A stretch of DNA of 64,000 bases from Evansella sp. AB-P1. GTDB lineage: Bacteria; Bacillota; Bacilli; Bacillales; Salisediminibacteriaceae. The translations under genes were made by a program, and so were the position numbers. The DNA is taken from NCBI RefSeq assembly GCF_029688925.1, contig NZ_JARUKY010000010.1:1-64000 (forward strand), in the 5' to 3' direction. Of the stretch, positions 11,603-20,921 are shown piece by piece (position 1 is the first letter of the stretch; every line of letters starts with the position of its first letter). Below the pieces are notes generated by a model that was given only the letters and a program-made list of their open reading frames with translations, was not told the origin of the DNA and ran no database searches.

Positions 11603-12373
11603 CTATACACCACCGTATCGCCGAGCTCTTTTTTGATATACCTGAATTGCTTCATTAAAATGATCTTCCGTAAAATCTGGCCATAATACATCAGTAAACC
11701 AAAATTCAGCATAAGCCAGCTGCCATAGCATAAAGTTACTAAGACGAATTTCTCCGCTAGTCCGTATTAGTAAATCAGGATCTTGTAAGTCGCCTGTCAT
11801 TAAAAATTTCGATAGATCATCTTCTGTAATATGGTCAATTACTTCCTTATTTTCGTCAAGGGAATGGTATAATTGCTTTACAGCTTGTAATATTTCAGAA
11901 CGACTTCCGTAATTCAAAGCAAAATTTAAGATTAATCCATCATTATTCTTTGTATCTTCAATCGCTTTCTCCACTGCATTGATAGTATGCTTGGGTAAAT
12001 TTTCTTTTGATCCTGTAAGACGGACAACTACATTTTCATCAATTAATTTAGGTAATTCTTTATTTAAAAACATTTCTGGTAACCGCATTAAAAAGTCAAC
12101 CTCATTTTTTGGGCGTTTCCAGTTTTCAGTTGAAAAGGCATACAAGGTAAGAGCTTCAACTCCAATGTGGTTTGCCCTTTTTACAACCTTCCTAATAACA
12201 TTCATTCCTTCACGATGACCAGCTATTCGAGGTAACCCTCTTTTCTTAGCCCATCTCCCATTCCCGTCCATAATAATAGCTACATGTTTTGGGATATTAT
12301 CTTCGTCAATGTTGATTATTTCGTCTTTTATGTTTTTTTTATTTTTTTTATGATCTGTCAATTTTTTTAACAT
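11603..12373 (-). CDS. uppS: Undecaprenyl diphosphate synthase (isoprenyl transferase)
   Basis: Cis-prenyltransferase that extends farnesyl diphosphate to undecaprenyl diphosphate, the lipid carrier for cell-wall synthesis. The catalytic Asp lies in MDGNGRWAKKRG (about residue 36); ALTLYAFSTENWKRP and the C-terminal RTSGEIRLSNFMLWQ, which bind diphosphate and Mg2+, are intact. It has 256 aa and a lysine/asparagine-rich N-terminal extension of about 25 residues before the conserved core. It is separated from frr by a 363-bp gap with a terminator, so it probably has its own promoter. Confidence 0.96.
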   Translation of the reverse strand: MLKKLTDHKKNKKNIKDEIINIDEDNIPKHVAIIMDGNGRWAKKRGLPRIAGHREGMNVIRKVVKRANHIGVEALTLYAFSTENWKRPKNEVDFLMRLPEMFLNKELPKLIDENVVVRLTGSKENLPKHTINAVEKAIEDTKNNDGLILNFALNYGSRSEILQAVKQLYHSLDENKEVIDHITEDDLSKFLMTGDLQDPDLLIRTSGEIRLSNFMLWQLAYAEFWFTDVLWPDFTEDHFNEAIQVYQKRARRYGGV

Positions 12374-12736
12374 TACTTATATCCCCCAGATCCCGTTTGT
12401 TCCACTTTTAAAAAATATTATTTTCCATAGGTACGTTAATTGATAGTGAAAGTCTTATGCTTATAGTATCACTTCAGCTACATACCTGTCTTCGAATTAT
12501 AGTATTTACAACAATTATACACCCTTGAAACGATCCTATGTATTTATATTCAGCTTCGTTTATTTTTTGCAAAAATAAACATAAAAATTTAATAATGTAA
12601 CAGTGCTTAAGTCAAATATTTAGAATGAATTAATTTTCAGTCTATTTCCCCATCTAATATCATAGATATAAAAGTGTAAAAAACCCCCTTATAAACGAGA
12701 GGGTCTTTTACATAGTTAATTGTACATGTTTTCTTT
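12374..12736. other. frr-uppS spacer, terminator only
   Basis: AT-rich, with no gene. It contains the frr terminator (12677-12704). Two TATAAT-like boxes (around 12500 and 12515, minus strand) could serve uppS, but neither has a good -35 partner. Confidence 0.5.
12677..12704 (-). terminator. Intrinsic terminator after frr
   Basis: On the minus strand ACCCTC (12699-12704) pairs with GGGGGT (12683-12688, one G-U pair) and is followed by a T-run. It lies 33 bp beyond the frr stop. Confidence 0.7.
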
Positions 12737-13294
12737 CTATACTTCCATAATTTCTTGCTCTTTTACCTTGGCAATTTCATCAACACTTTTAATAGTACCA
12801 TCTGTTAATTTTTGAACATCATCTTGACTTCTTCGTAAATCATCTTCTGTTAATTCTCCGTCTTTCTCAAGCTTTTTCAATTCATCATTTGCATCACGGC
12901 GAATATTTCTAACTGCAACCTTTGCTTCTTCAGAATATCTACCAACTAGCTTTACTAACTCTTTTCGACGTTCTTCTGTTAAGGCTGGGATAGCAATGCG
13001 AATAATATTCCCGTCATTGGATGGTGATAAGCCAAGATCTGCTTTTTGAATTGCTCGTTCAATATCCGATAAAGAGGATTTATCAAACGGTTGAATAGTA
13101 AGAAGCCTTGCTTCTGGAACTGAGATAGTAGCTAATTGATTAAGTGGGGTCATCATACCATAATACTCAACTTGTACCTTGTCTAATAACGAAGGATTTG
13201 CTCTTCCAGCACGAATTGTTGCTAGTTCCTTCCGAAACGCATCAACTGATTTATTCATACGTTCTTCTGCTTGGTTCATTACTTCCTTTTCCAT
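12737..13294 (-). CDS. frr: Ribosome recycling factor
   Basis: Splits post-termination ribosomes together with EF-G. The 185-residue protein has the long three-helix-bundle sequence starting [19 protein letters not shown] and the conserved [20 protein letters not shown] and [10 protein letters not shown] segments. Its ATG overlaps the pyrH stop by one base (TAATG), so the two genes are translationally coupled. It is the last gene before a terminator. Confidence 0.97.
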   Translation of the reverse strand: MEKEVMNQAEERMNKSVDAFRKELATIRAGRANPSLLDKVQVEYYGMMTPLNQLATISVPEARLLTIQPFDKSSLSDIERAIQKADLGLSPSNDGNIIRIAIPALTEERRKELVKLVGRYSEEAKVAVRNIRRDANDELKKLEKDGELTEDDLRRSQDDVQKLTDGTIKSVDEIAKVKEQEIMEV

Positions 13295-14019
13295 TATTCT
13301 CTCCCCTTTATAAGTGTTCCAATTTCCTCACCAAGGACGGCACGTTTAATATTCCCTTTTTCCATAATGGAAAAAACTAAAAGTGGAATGTCATTGTCCA
13401 TACATAGTGATGATGCAGTGGAATCCATAACTGCTAAACCGTCTTTTAAAATATCAAGATACGTTAATTTATCATATTTTACAGCTGTTGCATCTGTTGA
13501 TGGATCTGCACTATATACACCATCCACTTTGTTTTTAGCCATTAAGATAACGTCTGCTTCAATTTCTGCTGCCCGTAATGCAGCAGTTGTATCTGTTGTA
13601 AAGTAAGGATTACCAGTGCCGGCAGCAAAAATAACAACACGCTTCTTTTCAAGATGTCTAATAGCTCTTCTTCTTATGTATGGCTCTGCTACTTGCCTCA
13701 TTTCGATGGAGCTTTGCACTCTAGTTTGTACACCATTTGTCTCTAAGCTATCCTGCAATGCTAAAGAATTCATGACTGTTGCAAGCATCCCCATATAGTC
13801 AGCTGTAGCTCTATCCATACCCTTAGCACTTCCAGCCATACCTCTCCAAATGTTTCCACCGCCTACAATAATAGCTACTTCAACGTCAAGTTTGACAATG
13901 TCACGAACTTGCTCTGCTATGGATTGTATAACTGATGGATCAATACCAAACCCTTGGTCCCCTGCTAATGCTTCACCACTTAGTTTTAATACAATTCGTT
14001 TGTATTTTGTTGTTTCCAT
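13294..14019 (-). CDS. pyrH: UMP kinase
   Basis: Phosphorylates UMP to UDP with ATP; it belongs to the amino-acid-kinase fold family and is allosterically controlled by GTP and UTP. Visible motifs are [39 protein letters not shown] and the C-terminal region with VDGVYSADP. The ATG at 14019 is preceded by GGAGGG and gives 241 aa, the family length; an upstream in-frame ATG (14040) would add seven unlikely residues. A perfect TATAAT (14123-14128, minus strand) upstream has only a weak -35, so the promoter is uncertain. Confidence 0.97.
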   Translation of the reverse strand: METTKYKRIVLKLSGEALAGDQGFGIDPSVIQSIAEQVRDIVKLDVEVAIIVGGGNIWRGMAGSAKGMDRATADYMGMLATVMNSLALQDSLETNGVQTRVQSSIEMRQVAEPYIRRRAIRHLEKKRVVIFAAGTGNPYFTTDTTAALRAAEIEADVILMAKNKVDGVYSADPSTDATAVKYDKLTYLDILKDGLAVMDSTASSLCMDNDIPLLVFSIMEKGNIKRAVLGEEIGTLIKGRE

Positions 14020-14225
14020 AATTCCCTCCAATTTTCCCATTTCAGCTTCTTGGTGTTTTCCATGCTGTCCATCTTAGTAGAAAATCTTGGCTGACCATTA
14101 CTTTATGGTAAAGCCTTCATTTATTATATTCCTACAGGTGTGCTTAATAAAACAAGCTATTAATCATTAAATAAGTTAAGTATAAAGTAAATCTTCAAAT
14201 TCCTTTAAACTTTTACCTATCTTAG

Positions 14226-14251
14226 GAAAAAGGGACACGATGTGCCCCTTT
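14226..14251 (-). terminator. Intrinsic terminator after tsf
   Basis: A ten-bp stem (14229-14238 with 14242-14251, one G-U pair) with a 3-nt loop runs into a T-tract on the minus strand, 16 bp after the tsf stop. Confidence 0.8.
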
Positions 14252-14267
14252 CATAGTCTTCGAAAGA

Positions 14268-15152
14268 TTATTTTTTCACTTGAGACATAACTTCTTCAGC
14301 AAAGTTGTCTTCTCTTTTTTCCATTCCTTCTCCAACTTCGTATCTAAAGAAGCCTTTCACTGATGCACCTTTAGAAGCAACGAACTTACCAACTTTTTGG
14401 TCTCCATCTTTAACATAAGATTGATCATTTAAGCAAATATCTTCAAAATATTTACCTAGACGTCCTTCAACCATTTTTTCAACAATCTTTTCTGGTTTGC
14501 CTTCATTCAAAGCTTGCTGCTTTAGTACTTCTCTTTCACGTTCGATCTCTTCTTGTGATACTTCGTCACGACTTACATATTTAGGATTTAATGCTGCCAC
14601 ATGCATAGCAACATCTTTTGCTAGTCCTTCATCCGTTGTACCATTTAGTATTGTTAGTACACCGATACGACCACCCATGTGCAAGTAAGCACCAAACGCT
14701 TCATTTTCTTCACGTTCAACAATAGCAAAGCGACGAAGAGAAATCTTTTCACCAATCTTTGCAATTTGGTTGTTAATGTAGTTTTGTAATGTATCTTCTT
14801 CACCGTCAAATTTTTGTACTAATGCTTCTTCCACATCTTTTGGATTATTATTAAGAAGTTGAGTTGCAACAGTATCTACAAGAGTAATGAAGTTTTCATT
14901 TTTAGCAACAAAATCAGTTTCAGCATTAATTTCAACAACTATTGCTTTGTTACCTTCTACTTTAACATGTGCTAAACCTTCTGCAGCAACACGATCAGCT
15001 TTTTTTGCTGCACTTGCGATTCCTTTTTCTCGTAAGAAATCAATTGCTTTTTCCATATCACCGTCAGTTTTCGTTAATGCTTTTTTACAATCCATCATAC
15101 CTGCACCTGTTTTTTCACGCAGTTCTTTTACCATACTTGCTGTAATTGCCAT
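14268..15152 (-). CDS. tsf: Translation elongation factor Ts
   Basis: Guanine-nucleotide exchange factor for EF-Tu. The N-terminal signature [19 protein letters not shown] and the core motif [17 protein letters not shown] are present. The ATG at 15152 has AAGGAGG at good spacing and gives 294 aa; the open frame extends 35 codons further upstream but without a ribosome site. The rpsB-tsf order is conserved in bacteria. An intrinsic terminator lies between the two genes, so tsf is read either by partial read-through or from its own promoter in the intervening 130 bp. Confidence 0.98.
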   Translation of the reverse strand: MAITASMVKELREKTGAGMMDCKKALTKTDGDMEKAIDFLREKGIASAAKKADRVAAEGLAHVKVEGNKAIVVEINAETDFVAKNENFITLVDTVATQLLNNNPKDVEEALVQKFDGEEDTLQNYINNQIAKIGEKISLRRFAIVEREENEAFGAYLHMGGRIGVLTILNGTTDEGLAKDVAMHVAALNPKYVSRDEVSQEEIEREREVLKQQALNEGKPEKIVEKMVEGRLGKYFEDICLNDQSYVKDGDQKVGKFVASKGASVKGFFRYEVGEGMEKREDNFAEEVMSQVKK

Positions 15153-15282
15153 GGGGAAATTCCTCCTTAAATTAGTATGTAACTTTATTTCAATAGGATA
15201 TACAACTATAGTTGATTTATCTGTCTCATGTTTATTATTTGAAATGGAGTTCTCCATTTAATTATATACATGAAACGGTTTT

Positions 15283-15321
15283 AAAAAAAGAGTGATAAAG
15301 GGTCGAGCCCTCTATCACCCT
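15283..15321 (-). terminator. Intrinsic terminator/attenuator between rpsB and tsf
   Basis: A fourteen-bp stem (15289-15302 with 15308-15321, nearly perfect) is followed on the minus strand by seven T residues. It starts 15 bp after the rpsB stop. Confidence 0.88.
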
Positions 15322-15335
15322 TTTCGACAAACTCT

Positions 15336-16037
15336 TTAAGCTGTTGTAATTTCTTCACCTTGATTTGCTTCAATTATAGCGTCTGCCATTTTTCCAGTTA
15401 ATAGACGTACTGCACGAATAGCGTCATCGTTTCCAGGAATGACATAGTCAATCTCATCTGGATCACAGTTTGTATCTACAATTCCAACAATAGGAATATT
15501 TAACTTGCGAGCTTCAGCAACTGCAATACGTTCTTTACGTGGATCTACAATGAATAAAGCATCAGGAAGCTTTTCCATATCTTTAATTCCACCTAAGAAT
15601 TTTTCTAAACGATCCATTTCTTTCTTTAAAAGAACAACTTCTTTTTTAGGAAGAACTTCAAAAGTACCATCTTCTTGCATTCTTTCAAGGTCCTTTAAAC
15701 GACCTATACGCTTACGAATAGTATCGAAGTTTGTTAACGTACCACCTAACCAACGTTGGTTAATAAAGTACTGTCCACTACGTTCTGCTTCTTCTTTCAC
15801 AGCATCTTGTGCTTGCTTTTTCGTTCCAACGAATAGGACTGTTCCGCCTTGTCCAGCTACGTCACGAACGTAGTTAAACGCTTCCTCAACTTTTTTGACC
15901 GTCTTTTGTAGGTCGATAATGTAAATTCCGTTTCTTTCGGTGAAGATGTAGCGATCCATCTTAGGGTTCCAACGACGTGTTTGATGTCCGAAGTGTACAC
16001 CCGCTTCTAATAATTGTTTCATGGAAATCACTGCCAT
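15336..16037 (-). CDS. rpsB: 30S ribosomal protein S2
   Basis: Component of the small ribosomal subunit. The signature [17 protein letters not shown] near the N-terminus and [20 protein letters not shown] near the C-terminus are diagnostic. The ATG at 16037 follows AGGAGGTG; an in-frame GTG three codons upstream overlaps that ribosome site and is rejected. It has its own strong promoter and a leader of about 115 nt with nested stems. The swrB stop lies only 8 bp upstream of the -35 box, with no terminator, so fla/che read-through into rpsB is possible. Confidence 0.98.
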   Translation of the reverse strand: MAVISMKQLLEAGVHFGHQTRRWNPKMDRYIFTERNGIYIIDLQKTVKKVEEAFNYVRDVAGQGGTVLFVGTKKQAQDAVKEEAERSGQYFINQRWLGGTLTNFDTIRKRIGRLKDLERMQEDGTFEVLPKKEVVLLKKEMDRLEKFLGGIKDMEKLPDALFIVDPRKERIAVAEARKLNIPIVGIVDTNCDPDEIDYVIPGNDDAIRAVRLLTGKMADAIIEANQGEEITTA

Positions 16038-16067
16038 TTCACACACCTCCTCTTGGTTTTTTTCCTC

Positions 16068-16128
16068 CGTCTACATCTTTTTTTAATAAGACTATTTTTG
16101 ATAGCACCATTATTAAAATCAGTAGACG
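16068..16128 (-). promoter_or_regulatory. Structured rpsB leader (nested stems)
   Basis: In the transcribed rpsB leader, CGTCTAC (complement of 16122-16128) pairs perfectly with GTAGACG (complement of 16068-16074), and inside it 16082-16089 pairs with 16110-16117 (8 bp). The structure ends some 30 nt before the start codon. Its role as an S2-binding autoregulatory leader is only an inference. Confidence 0.5.
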
Positions 16129-16158
16129 TGTGTAATTTTGTAATTAACACCGAGAAAT

Positions 16159-16187
16159 AATATACCATATTGTCATACCTATGACAA
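16159..16187 (-). promoter_or_regulatory. SigA-type promoter of rpsB
   Basis: On the minus strand the -35 box is TTGTCA (16182-16187) and the -10 box TATATT (16159-16164), each 5 of 6 to consensus, with a 17-bp spacer. The start would be near 16152. Confidence 0.78.
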
Positions 16188-16194
16188 GTGTTCA

Positions 16195-16695
16195 TCACGT
16201 ATATTTATAAAACTTTAAAAATAATTCTACCTCTCCAGCACCCATATTTAACTGTTGAGCAATTTCCTGTACCGAATAACCTTCTTGATGTAATGATAAA
16301 ATTTTTGCATTAGCTGATGTGGTTGCTTTCGAATCATCCTCAGGGACTGGAGGAGAATAAGCTTCATACTCATCATCTTCATCCTCCATACGAATGCTAG
16401 CTTTTTCTATTATAATAGACTCATCAGCAAAATCTTTTTCTTGAATTTTATCTTTATTTTCATGATTTTTTGCTCTACTTACCGTAAATTCTTTCGATCT
16501 TTTTAATACAATGTTTGCAATTCGTTCATTATTTTCTTTCATTTCTGCTGTATATGCAACAAGCATATCTTCCATTTCATTTAAAATCTTTTTTTGATCA
16601 ACTATCTGTTGTTTTTCTTGCCTTTGAAACAAGATAATCATAAAAAGAAAGCTGATTAAGTGTAGGATAAAACTTATGATTAGGACATAAACCAT
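16195..16695 (-). CDS. swrB: SwrB-like membrane protein (YlxL)
   Basis: Last gene of the fla/che operon. In B. subtilis SwrB promotes flagellar type III export and basal-body maturation. This 166-residue protein has one N-terminal membrane segment (about residues 1-21), then a charged, probably coiled-coil region, an acidic linker rich in E and D, and a C-terminal helix-turn-helix-like segment (LSLHQEGYSVQEIAQQLNMG). That layout and the position between sigD and rpsB match SwrB. Sequence conservation outside the C-terminal motif is low, so the name rests mainly on architecture and context. Confidence 0.8.
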   Translation of the reverse strand: MVYVLIISFILHLISFLFMIILFQRQEKQQIVDQKKILNEMEDMLVAYTAEMKENNERIANIVLKRSKEFTVSRAKNHENKDKIQEKDFADESIIIEKASIRMEDEDDEYEAYSPPVPEDDSKATTSANAKILSLHQEGYSVQEIAQQLNMGAGEVELFLKFYKYT

Positions 16696-16708
16696 GAAAA
16701 AAACTCCT

Positions 16709-17035
16709 TTACCATTTTACATCAATGGAGTTACCCTTGTAAGGATGAGATTCATTCCTTTCAAATGAATCTCCATTTATTCTTTTCTTTCTATTTTTCT
16801 GTTCTTGATGTTTCTTATTTCCTTTATTTCGTTCATCATCATTGTTTAAACGTTTTTTTTCTGTCTTTTCTGTTTCAGAGACTTGGCTTCTTTTTCTTAT
16901 ATTCTCAGCATGTTGATGTTGGGATAAATGTTCCTGCATAACAGTACTTCTTTGCTGCAGTTGATCTTGTAGCTTTCCTGCTGTCTGTGTTCTAGGAAGA
17001 GCTACTTGCAATTCAATGGATTTTAAACCACTCAC
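16709..17035 (-). CDS. Uncharacterised basic, Gln/Lys-rich protein in the fla/che operon
   Basis: I do not recognise a named family. The 108-residue product starts with a well-ordered segment (IELQVALPRTQTAGKLQDQL, roughly residues 7-26) and then becomes strongly hydrophilic, with many Q, H, K, R, N and E and no hydrophobic core, signal peptide or membrane segment. The start is GTG with AAGGGG about 11 nt upstream, which is loose. It lies between the DUF342 gene and swrB with short spacing, so it is probably cotranscribed and linked to flagella. It could be disordered and bind RNA or a flagellar partner. Confidence 0.65.
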   Translation of the reverse strand: MSGLKSIELQVALPRTQTAGKLQDQLQQRSTVMQEHLSQHQHAENIRKRSQVSETEKTEKKRLNNDDERNKGNKKHQEQKNRKKRINGDSFERNESHPYKGNSIDVKW

Positions 17036-17071
17036 CTTCCATCACACCCCTTTTTCCGAAACAGTATAAAT

Positions 17072-18469
17072 TTAATGGATAGATTCAAATGTAATTTCGC
17101 TTCGATCTAGTTTGAACAGGACACGTTGATGCTTTGTTTTAATTTTTCTTTGATATTTACCAAAATGAATATCTGTATTGGGAAAGACATTTTTGAATAT
17201 TTTAATATGAACATCTTGTTCATCTTCAAAATGACTTTTTAAGTCTTCTAATTTGGTCGTTATTTCTTCCAATTTACCACTTGTTTCTAGTATCGTGTTA
17301 CGAATACGAAGCTTCATAAGCCGTTCTTTCGTACTTAACCCACTTGTTTTTTCCATCTCAGTAAGTCTTGTTATAAGGAGGTCGAGCTTAGCTAATTCAT
17401 CTTTAGTTTGATCATATTCCCCTGCAAGACGTTGTTGACTATTGATAATTTGTTGATTAATTCCCAGAAAAATGACAGTGGGTGTATTCATGGAATTACC
17501 AACGTCATTGACTTCCATTCCTGTACCAGCAGAAATATGTCCTCCAACTATATTTCCCCGCCCATTCTTACAGTAAACAAATCCTTGCGCTTGTACTTGA
17601 CTATGAAGAATAGATTGAGTTACATGAATATTTCCTTTTACATCTACATTTCCTTGATTTATAAAAGACGTATGTAAATCTCCATTTGCTCTAATGGAGC
17701 CTTTTCCTTGTGCAACAATCCCTTGTTGGATAAAAACAGATCCTCCAGATTCAATCTGAGCTGATTCAACAGAACCAAGAATCCTGATATCGCCCTGAGC
17801 CACCACTTTATAACCAGATGGTACTCCCCCACGAATGACAACATTACCGATAAAATCAATATTACCGACCTTCATGTCTAAGTCTCCGTGAACTTCATAA
17901 ATAGGAAAAACATGAATAACCTTGCGTTCAATGGACATTTGGCCATCAATAGTAGAAATAATTTCACAACCATTCTCACTAACTCTCGTGTTTTTACCTG
18001 GTCGTAGCTTTATATCTCTACCTTCTTTTGCCACTTCTTCGTGACCAAATACATTCATGCCATTTACTTTTTCTACTTTTTCTACTTTAACACCTACTAC
18101 TGTCCCTTGAGTAACTGCAGGTATTTCTATGACTTTTTTAAAGTCTACAGTTTGTGTATTTTCTTCCGTTATATCTTCTTTATCTTGAGTTGGTAATAGT
18201 GGTTTTAGGTACGCATCAATACCACGAATAGGTGCCTTCCCTTTTGCAATTTCCACTGGAAAGGAGACTTTTTTCTCTACTATTTGTTGTAATATATCAT
18301 TATGAATGCCGAACTGAATACCATACACCATAAGCAATTCGTTCAAGTCTTCTATCGTTATTTTTGTTTCTTCATCAAAGCTTTCCAATTGTTTTATCGT
18401 TGCAATCATTTTATCAGTAGATATCCCGATTTCCAAATACTGGTTTAATTGATTAATAAATTCACTCAA
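17072..18469 (-). CDS. DUF342 / FapA-family flagellar-associated protein
   Basis: 465 residues. The N-terminal third is helical and mixed; the middle (about 170-340) has regular short repeats of the form ...GNVxIRG... and ...GDIRILGSVESAQIESGGSV..., typical of a right-handed beta-helix; the C-terminus (about 345-430) is a predicted coiled coil. This is the DUF342/FapA architecture. The B. subtilis fla/che operon has no such gene between sigD and swrB. The start is TTG with AGAGGGGG about 8 nt upstream. A structural or localisation role near the flagellar base is an inference; the biochemical function is unknown. Confidence 0.8.
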   Translation of the reverse strand: MSEFINQLNQYLEIGISTDKMIATIKQLESFDEETKITIEDLNELLMVYGIQFGIHNDILQQIVEKKVSFPVEIAKGKAPIRGIDAYLKPLLPTQDKEDITEENTQTVDFKKVIEIPAVTQGTVVGVKVEKVEKVNGMNVFGHEEVAKEGRDIKLRPGKNTRVSENGCEIISTIDGQMSIERKVIHVFPIYEVHGDLDMKVGNIDFIGNVVIRGGVPSGYKVVAQGDIRILGSVESAQIESGGSVFIQQGIVAQGKGSIRANGDLHTSFINQGNVDVKGNIHVTQSILHSQVQAQGFVYCKNGRGNIVGGHISAGTGMEVNDVGNSMNTPTVIFLGINQQIINSQQRLAGEYDQTKDELAKLDLLITRLTEMEKTSGLSTKERLMKLRIRNTILETSGKLEEITTKLEDLKSHFEDEQDVHIKIFKNVFPNTDIHFGKYQRKIKTKHQRVLFKLDRSEITFESIH

Positions 18470-18483
18470 TATAAAACCCCCTC

Positions 18484-19260
18484 TTATACATTGATAAAGG
18501 AATTAGTTAAGCGCTGCTGCAACTTAAATAAAGTTCTAGAATGAATCTGAGATATACGTGACGTAGACAAATCCAAGATCTCACCAATTTCCGTCAACGT
18601 TAATTCTTCAAAGTAAAACAAACTTATAATTAGTTGTTCTTTTTCCGTTAGGGAATGAATTACCTTCACAATCTCTTCAAGCTGAACTTTTTTTTCAAGG
18701 GAATTTTCTGGTGTTGGCGTTTTGTCATCAATAATATTCAAACGATAGGTCTCATCTTTTTCATTATCTTTGGAAGCTTCATCAATAGAAAGTTGATTTG
18801 CCAGAAAGCTTTCATTCATCGTTTGCAATACTTCATCTTCATGTAGCCCTATATCATTAGCAACCTCTACAGCAGTCACGGTTCTTCCAAAATGCTGCTC
18901 CAGCTTTTCAATAGATTTTTCTATTTTCTTTGTTTTTTCACGAACAGATCGAGGAAGCCAATCCTCTTGTCGTAAACCGTCTATAATTGCTCCGCGTATA
19001 CGAAAAGAGGCATATGTGTCAAACTTTAAATCTCTCGTATCATCAAATTTCTCTAATGCATCATAAAGACCTAGCATGCCATTACTTCGGAGATCATCAA
19101 GGTATATATTTTTAGGAAGATTAGCTCTGACGCGCTGAACATGATATTCAACTAATGGTAAATAAGCTTGTACAAGTCTGTCACAGCTTGCGGAATCCCT
19201 TGATTCGGTCCAAAGCTCCCAATCTTGTTTTAGCTGTGTTGATACATGAATTTGCGGCAT
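18484..19260 (-). CDS. sigD: RNA polymerase sigma factor SigD (FliA/sigma-28 type)
   Basis: Directs transcription of late flagellar, chemotaxis and autolysin genes; in B. subtilis it is held by the anti-sigma factor FlgM. Region 2 is seen in YLPLVEYHVQRVRANLPKNI and FDTYASFRIRGAIIDGLRQ; region 3 around EKLEQHFGRTVTAVEVAND; region 4 ends with TLTEIGEILDLSTSRISQIH. At 258 aa it is standard length. It comes near the end of the long operon, a position that in B. subtilis makes its level depend on transcript completion. A SigD-like promoter precedes flgB at the operon head, which closes a feedback loop. Confidence 0.96.
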   Translation of the reverse strand: MPQIHVSTQLKQDWELWTESRDSASCDRLVQAYLPLVEYHVQRVRANLPKNIYLDDLRSNGMLGLYDALEKFDDTRDLKFDTYASFRIRGAIIDGLRQEDWLPRSVREKTKKIEKSIEKLEQHFGRTVTAVEVANDIGLHEDEVLQTMNESFLANQLSIDEASKDNEKDETYRLNIIDDKTPTPENSLEKKVQLEEIVKVIHSLTEKEQLIISLFYFEELTLTEIGEILDLSTSRISQIHSRTLFKLQQRLTNSFINV

Positions 19261-19319
19261 GAGAATTCCTCCTTAAAATCTTTAAAAAACGTAATCTATC
19301 CCCGTCGTTAAAAAACGGG

Positions 19320-19808
19320 TTATATATCTTTAACACCTTTATTAACCGTTCGTATATTCAAAATAGTTGTTAGTGGATCGAATTCAATCGTTCTTCCACT
19401 ACTTCCTCCAACGTCTTCACTTAAGATCTTAATATTATTTTCCTTTAAAAACTTTTTAACTGCTTCTACGTTCCTTGGTCCAATTCGCATTATTTCGTTC
19501 GTTGAACTAAATTTAAACATTTGGGCACCACCAGCTATTTTTGCTTTAAGCCGAGATGGCTTGGCCCCATTCTTAATTAAATAGGAAAGTAGGTCAGCAA
19601 TGGCAGTATCTGCATATTTTGAACGTTGAACAGCTTTAGAACGACACTGTGATGAATCCGGTAACATAATATGAGCTAATCCACAAATCTTTACCGTATC
19701 ATCGTAAATGATGATACCAACACAGGAACCAAGTCCAGATGTTCGAATTTTATCTGGTGGTATAGCATAATTTAAATCAGCCATACCTACTTTAATTACA
19801 TTAGTCAT
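19320..19808 (-). CDS. cheD: Chemoreceptor glutamine deamidase CheD
   Basis: Deamidates specific glutamines of methyl-accepting chemoreceptors and binds CheC. The catalytic triad regions are visible: LGSCVGIIIYD (Cys), LAHIMLPDS (His) and KIAGGAQMF (Thr/Ala region of the family). At 162 aa it is complete. The gene overlaps the end of cheC by 8 bp, so the two are probably coupled translationally, consistent with the CheC-CheD complex. A 59-bp gap separates it from sigD. Confidence 0.95.
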   Translation of the reverse strand: MTNVIKVGMADLNYAIPPDKIRTSGLGSCVGIIIYDDTVKICGLAHIMLPDSSQCRSKAVQRSKYADTAIADLLSYLIKNGAKPSRLKAKIAGGAQMFKFSSTNEIMRIGPRNVEAVKKFLKENNIKILSEDVGGSSGRTIEFDPLTTILNIRTVNKGVKDI

Positions 19809-20442
19809 TAACGTTTACCCCTAATGATTTAAATAATTTTTCAAAAGAGTCTGGATCTGGAAGTAAAAAGAAGTGACCTGTTGTTCGTGTTGAGTCATTT
19901 ACTTCTATTTCATTTATTTCTGTATCTATTAGTATGGCAAAATCACCAGCTTGAGATATTTCAATTAAGCCATAACTTATAATTGCCATCGGCATATCGA
20001 TCGCTAAAGCAGGAGGGGTAGGAAGCAACTGCAACGATGTGAAGTCAGACAAGGCAGATAAATAAGATCCTGCAAGAATATTTCCAGTTTCAGTCAATGC
20101 TGAAATACCAATTTCACTAGTAGAGGAATCCATAAAATCGATAGAAGTATCTCCTGTTAATTGTTGAATAAGCTTTGATGCTTCGTTCACAGGTAGCATA
20201 AAAAACATATTTCCAGGAACATCCCCTTCAATCTTCAAAAAAATAGCAGCTACAACAGCATCGTTTCCTCCTAATAAATCGTGCACTTCACTAAAGGACA
20301 CGACTTTTACTGCAGGAACGTTCATATCAATCGTTTTATTTAATAACCTTGATAAAGCTGTAGCAGCGTGACCGGCCCCAATATTTCCTACTTCCTTTAA
20401 TATATCCAAATGCTCAGGTTTAATTTTTTCTACAAAATCCAT
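19801..20442 (-). CDS. cheC: CheY-phosphate phosphatase CheC
   Basis: Dephosphorylates CheY-P and regulates CheD in the adaptation system of Bacillus-type chemotaxis. Both phosphatase signatures (ExxN type) are present: DILKEVGNIGAGHAATALSR near the N-terminus and ISALTETGNILAGSYLSAL in the second half. This two-site arrangement is what distinguishes CheC from FliY/CheX. It has 213 residues. Its ATG overlaps the cheW stop by one base and its end overlaps cheD. Confidence 0.95.
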   Translation of the reverse strand: MDFVEKIKPEHLDILKEVGNIGAGHAATALSRLLNKTIDMNVPAVKVVSFSEVHDLLGGNDAVVAAIFLKIEGDVPGNMFFMLPVNEASKLIQQLTGDTSIDFMDSSTSEIGISALTETGNILAGSYLSALSDFTSLQLLPTPPALAIDMPMAIISYGLIEISQAGDFAILIDTEINEIEVNDSTRTTGHFFLLPDPDSFEKLFKSLGVNVND

Positions 20443-20921
20443 TACATTTTGGCCTCAATATTTTCCACTTCATTTAATTCATCAGCATTTAAAACTTTAT
20501 CTAGGTTTAAAATAATAAGTAATCGTTTATCGATTTTAGCCACTCCATGGATATAACTCGTTTCCACACTTCCCACTACCTCTGGTGTAGGTTCAATTTC
20601 ATCGATAGGAATATCTATTACATCATTTGCTGCATCTACAATTAAACCAACATTAACCTCATTGATAGCTACAATAATCACTCTAGAGCTATCGGAATAT
20701 TGAATCTCTTCAATACCAAATCGACTACGTAAATCAATGATTGGTGTGACAACGCCTCTTAAGTTAATTACTCCTTTAACAAAATCTGCCGTACCAGGAA
20801 CGCGAGTAATATGTTGAATTCTTTCAATAGAACGAACTTGCTCAACAGATACACCATACTCTTCATTTTTTAATTGAAAAACTATTACCTTCAATTCTTT
20901 TACATTTGCTTCGATATTCAT
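20442..20921 (-). CDS. cheW: Chemotaxis coupling protein CheW
   Basis: Adaptor that links chemoreceptors to the CheA kinase. The single CheW domain shows FQLKNEEYGVSVEQVRSIE, ITRVPGTADFVKGVINLRG and a C-terminal hydrophobic/acidic segment; 159 residues. In B. subtilis cheW follows cheA almost directly. Here 708 bp of repeat-filled sequence separates them, so cheW expression may be weaker relative to cheA or depend on a local promoter. GGAGGGATTGAC provides a good ribosome site. Confidence 0.96.
   Translation of the reverse strand: MNIEANVKELKVIVFQLKNEEYGVSVEQVRSIERIQHITRVPGTADFVKGVINLRGVVTPIIDLRSRFGIEEIQYSDSSRVIIVAINEVNVGLIVDAANDVIDIPIDEIEPTPEVVGSVETSYIHGVAKIDKRLLIILNLDKVLNADELNEVENIEAKM

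Noticed and set aside
12490-12530. uppS promoter based on two TATAAT-like boxes
   Set aside because: Neither has an acceptable -35 element at 16-18 bp, and such boxes are frequent in AT-rich DNA.
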